A stretch of 64,000 nucleotides of DNA, taken from NCBI GenBank assembly GCA_902805475.1, contig CADCSX010000006.1:1364001-1428000 (forward strand). The letters are read 5' to 3'. Positions 59,499-64,000 of this stretch are shown piece by piece. Each line of letters begins with the position of its first letter. The first letter of the stretch is position 1. The position numbers and the translations under genes were made by a program. Source of the DNA: Entonaema liquescens (Eukaryota; Ascomycota; Sordariomycetes; Xylariales; Xylariaceae). The notes under the pieces are model-generated. The model saw only the letters and a program-made list of their open reading frames with translations. It searched no databases and was not told the origin of the DNA.

Positions 59499-61789
59499 AT
59501 GGTGGAATCTCTGAGGAATAGTCTGAAATGGCTGCTTTCTCTTCTTATAGTCTCACAAGTCCATGCTTTCTATATTCCGGGTAAGTTAAATCCAGGCAGC
59601 TAGTCTACGTCGACGCGCTCTTTGCAAGTATGCGACGTCTAACGAATTCCGTACGAACACAGGTTGGTCGGTAAAGAGTTACAAGGAAGGCGAACACATT
59701 CCTCTACTCGTTAATAAAGTCTATTCCGATAATACGCAACTACAATATGCCTATTACGATCTTCCCTTCGTCTGCCCGCCTACGGGTAAAAGCCACGGTC
59801 CGGGCTTGCTAAGCGGCCAGAGCATCTCACTCAATCTCGGAGAAGTTCTTCGCGGGGACCGGATTATGATCTCAGACATTGACCTTACCATGGGACAGGA
59901 CAAGGAATGCAGTTTTCTCTGCGAGCAGGTGGTCACAAGAAAAGACCTGAGGAGGGCCAAGGAGTTGGTAAGGGAAGGATACGTAGTTGAGTGGATCGTA
60001 GACAATCTACCCGGCGCCACTAGTTTCGTAACTGTCGACAAGTCGAGAAAATATTACGCTGCTGGCTTCAAACTCGGTTTCACGGATTACTCCTCGAGCA
60101 CGGGAAAGCCGCGCTACTTCCTCAACAACCACCACACCATTGTGATTCGATATAGGACAGCGCCAGGTCGAGACGGTGAGAAGGGAGGCAAAGTGGTCGT
60201 AGGTTTCGAGGTTTATACCAAGAGTGTTGGTCCAAACGTCAAGCGAGAGAATGGTTGCCCTACCGATCTCCACGATGTTGAGGATCGCTTCGAGCTCTAC
60301 ATGGCCCCGAATAAGACAACCGATTTTCAATCTCAGTATCCTCATTCTTCCTATCACCCCGCGGCAGTCGAAGAGGGCGACGACGATGATACCATCTCCG
60401 TTCCTTACTCCTACTCAGTTTACTTCCGCGAAGATGAGTCGATCGAATGGAACCGCCGTTGGGATTTATACTTTGTCAATTCGGAGGAAGGCTCCAGAAT
60501 CCATTGGCTTGCAATTGTCAACTCCCTGATTATCTGCGGTCTGCTTACTGGGATTGTCCTTATGATATTGGCCAAGACGATTCGATCCGACATCAAGGGA
60601 TACAAGGAAGGGTCTATCGAAGACGGCAAATTGCGCAAAGGAAAGCCTGCCAAGCGTAGTCCTAAATCTGAAAAGGCGGGATTTGGTCTTCTTGAGAAGG
60701 ACGGTGATGTTGATAGGGAAATCGAGATTGCATCTGACGACGAAGCGCTAGAAGACGTTACGGGCTGGAAGCTTTTGCATGCGGATGTGTTTAGAAAGCC
60801 TGCGTATGGTCACCTGCTCGCTCCACTTGTTGGGTCGGGTATGCAGCTCCTTTTCATGGCTATTGGTCTGGTCCTGTTGAGTGCCATTGGTGTATTGAAC
60901 CCCAGTTTCCGCGGTGGCTTCCTCAGCGCTGGGTTTGGTCTTTTCGTTTTTGCAGGCGTCTTCTCCGGTTACTTCTCTGCAAGGGTTTACAAGACTTTTG
61001 ACGGCAAAGACTTTGGCAAAAATGCACTGGTTACGGCATTCCTATTCCCCGGCCTTTTGTTCGGTCTGGTCTTCATACTGAATCTCTTCGTCTGGGCACA
61101 AGCTTCTAGCACGGCCATGCCGTTTGGTACCCTGATAGCTATCGTGCTACTCTGGCTTTGCATCCAGGTCCCGCTAGTTTATCTGGGCTCTTGGTATGGG
61201 TTCGTCCGCACGGGCGCCTGGGAACATCCCACCAAGACTGCGAGCATCCCGCGCCAAGTACCCAACCAAGCTTGGTATGCCAAGAAGTTGCAGTCGATCT
61301 TCCTTGCTGGCCTAGTCCCGTTTGCTGTCATCTTTATAGAGCTTCTGTTCGTCTTTCAGTCGGTATGGCAGGATAAGAGCGGATACTACTACGTCTTTGG
61401 TTTTCTGGCCGTCGTGTCCGTCATCCTGGTCTTAACCATTGCCGAGGTCACGGTCGTGACCATCTACGTTCAACTCTGTTCCGAGAATTATCACTGGTGG
61501 TGGCAGTCGTTCTTCGTGGGCGGCGGAAGCGCCATATGGGTGTTTCTGTACAGCATCTGGTATTACTTCGCCAACTTGCACATATCGGGCTTCGTGAGCT
61601 CCATGCTATTCTTCGTATATAGTTTCATGGCTTGCTGTGTTTACGGTCTTCTTACCGGCACCGTGGGATTCCTGACGGCTTATGCCTTCGTCAGGAGGAT
61701 CTATGGGTAAGTCTATTTTATTTAACCTTAAGCTCAAAAGTTTCTTGGGGCATTGCTAATATGTTTGCAGTGCTATTAAGGCTGACTAG
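59499..61789 (+). CDS. Nonaspanin, TM9/EMP70 family
   Basis: An endomembrane (Golgi/endosome) nine-helix protein involved in sorting and adhesion-related traffic. The exons are 59499-59580, 59663-61706 and 61771-61789, giving 714 residues; the last coding exon is 19 bases. A signal peptide ends near residue 23 (VSQVHA|FYIPG), the family start. The lumenal domain includes YYDLPFVCPPTGK, and LRGDRIMISDIDLTMGQD. Nine membrane segments begin with LAIVNSLIICGLLTGIVLMI. The C-terminal stretch contains the family signature CSENYHWWWQSFFVGGGSAI. The end is IYGAIKAD, the KxD tail known to retain TM9 proteins through COPI. The start ATG at 59499 gives the signal peptide directly. It is convergent with the thioesterase gene. 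Confidence 0.93.
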
Positions 61790-62328
61790 ATGATTAATCC
61801 ATGAGCGAATGTGATAACGTATTAATGAGACGGGCATAATATTTCATATCTTTTACTGTTTTCAAGGCTTTCATGCCTACATGCATTTCTTATTTTGGTG
61901 GTGCTACATTCATATAAAACAGTCTTGGCTCCATTAATTGGACAAGAGGCCGGTGTAGGTCTTTAAAGTTAGTGCTTTGAAATCGTCGCCGTCTTTTGGT
62001 GGACCGATTTTGCGTTCCTAATCCGTCATCTAATATCTAAGGGGGCGTCGAGTCGCATCAACCCCTTGTGGCATATTGCTACGAGAGACTCTAATTGATC
62101 TTATACGATATAAGTTAACATGTAATGGCATGGTTATATATTTGTATATACTTCGAGCTATGGATATATGAAGAAATTAACTTGTTTACTGCCAACGACG
62201 CGTATAACGCTTGCTTGCGTAAATTAGAATGTGCGTAACAAGATAACGTAAAATGAACACGAATATGTATGGTTGTAAGCTTCTCTCGTGTACTCCCAGA
62301 CACTCAAACCCTGAGCCCTGTCTCTCAC
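61790..62328. other. Convergent 3' spacer
   Basis: 540 bases between the stops of the TM9 and thioesterase genes. It should hold both 3' untranslated regions; no other feature is seen. Confidence 0.5.
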
Positions 62329-63492
<1,164 letters not shown>

Positions 63493-64000
63493 GATGGGCA
63501 AGAAGAGATGAGACGATAGATATCCGGGTTGACTGGGTCGAAAACCTGTATCCGAAGAGGATGTAGTTATTTGGATTATAGGAATTAGGAAACACTCCGT
63601 CAAGACGGACGAGGAATGTGTCAGAGGAAGATTCTATAATGATAAGACAGTTGTATATGCGCCTCGGCCCTTTACAAGCACGTATACAAACCAGGGAACG
63701 CCGATGAGGGCGCGAGTAAAATTACGATATTAATCACTACAAGGATGAGATATGTAGCATAGCAACAAGTAAAAACCTGGGGAAAAAGCCATGAGGTCCC
63801 CTTTAAAGCGCACAGTATAATAGGGGATGGATGGGTGGGTGAATCAGTTCATATGCAATGCACCGAGTTCTGTTTTCGAGCTGTGAGCTCATCACTTTTC
63901 AGCCATTTGTCGATCCGGGTAACCTTCCATCCGCATTATCCACTTACCATCACCCAGTCAGTCAGTCAGTCAGCTCCAGGGAAAACCAACTAGTAGGTAA
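63493..64000. other. Upstream region of the thioesterase gene
   Basis: About 0.5 kb with no gene. It contains a TCAG tandem repeat near 63955-63972 and a GGGTGAATGG-type G/T-rich stretch near 63826-63842. It probably holds the thioesterase promoter. Confidence 0.5.

Overview
The window looks like nuclear DNA of a filamentous ascomycete (Pezizomycotina, probably a Sordariomycete). Genes carry short introns of about 50-170 bases with GT..AG ends and CTAAC/CTAAT-like branch sites. The proteins are typically fungal (TSC1, CSC1-type channel, GPI-anchored GH17 glucanase, RIB7). Intergenic DNA is rich in TAGGTAC/GTACCTA words. The order name is inference. Splice sites were read by eye and checked by phase and by family resemblance.

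Layout. 1-1523 (-): 5' part of an MFS transporter that runs off the left edge. 1.5-18.5 kb: about 17 kb with no intact protein gene, containing decayed coding fragments near 4.4-4.9 and 14.5-15.0 kb, an unidentified block between A-rich and T-rich tracts (1.72-3.05 kb), and a divergent but well-formed 5S rRNA gene at 17.74-17.86 kb (-). 18.5-33.2 kb is gene-dense: RIB7 (-), a Pro/Gln/Tyr-rich CYSTM-like protein (+), an FAD monooxygenase (-), a UBC-fold protein with no catalytic cysteine (+), a single-pass membrane protein gene broken by three apparent 1-base indels (+), ribokinase (-), an inositol-monophosphatase-family protein (+) and an uncharacterised HELGH protein (+). 33.2-37.3 kb is empty, then a second MFS transporter of the same family as the first (+). 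39.1-41.2 kb is empty. 41.2-42.6 kb: GH17 glucanase (-). 45.0-48.2 kb: TSC1/hamartin (-). 49.5-52.9 kb: DJ-1/PfpI protein (+), mitochondrial ribosomal protein uL23m (+), MT-A70/METTL4-like methyltransferase (-). 54.3-61.8 kb: CSC1/OSCA-type channel (+) and an EMP70/TM9 protein (+). 62.3-63.5 kb: hotdog thioesterase (-) with an AAAG microsatellite in an intron and an apparent 1-base deletion.

The genes are mostly unrelated housekeeping and membrane functions, arranged as divergent or convergent neighbours. I see no operon-like pathway, biosynthetic cluster, CRISPR array or phage. The best candidates for something undescribed are the HELGH protein, the 5S gene whose helices changed on both strands, and the pair of related MFS genes that keep one intron position.
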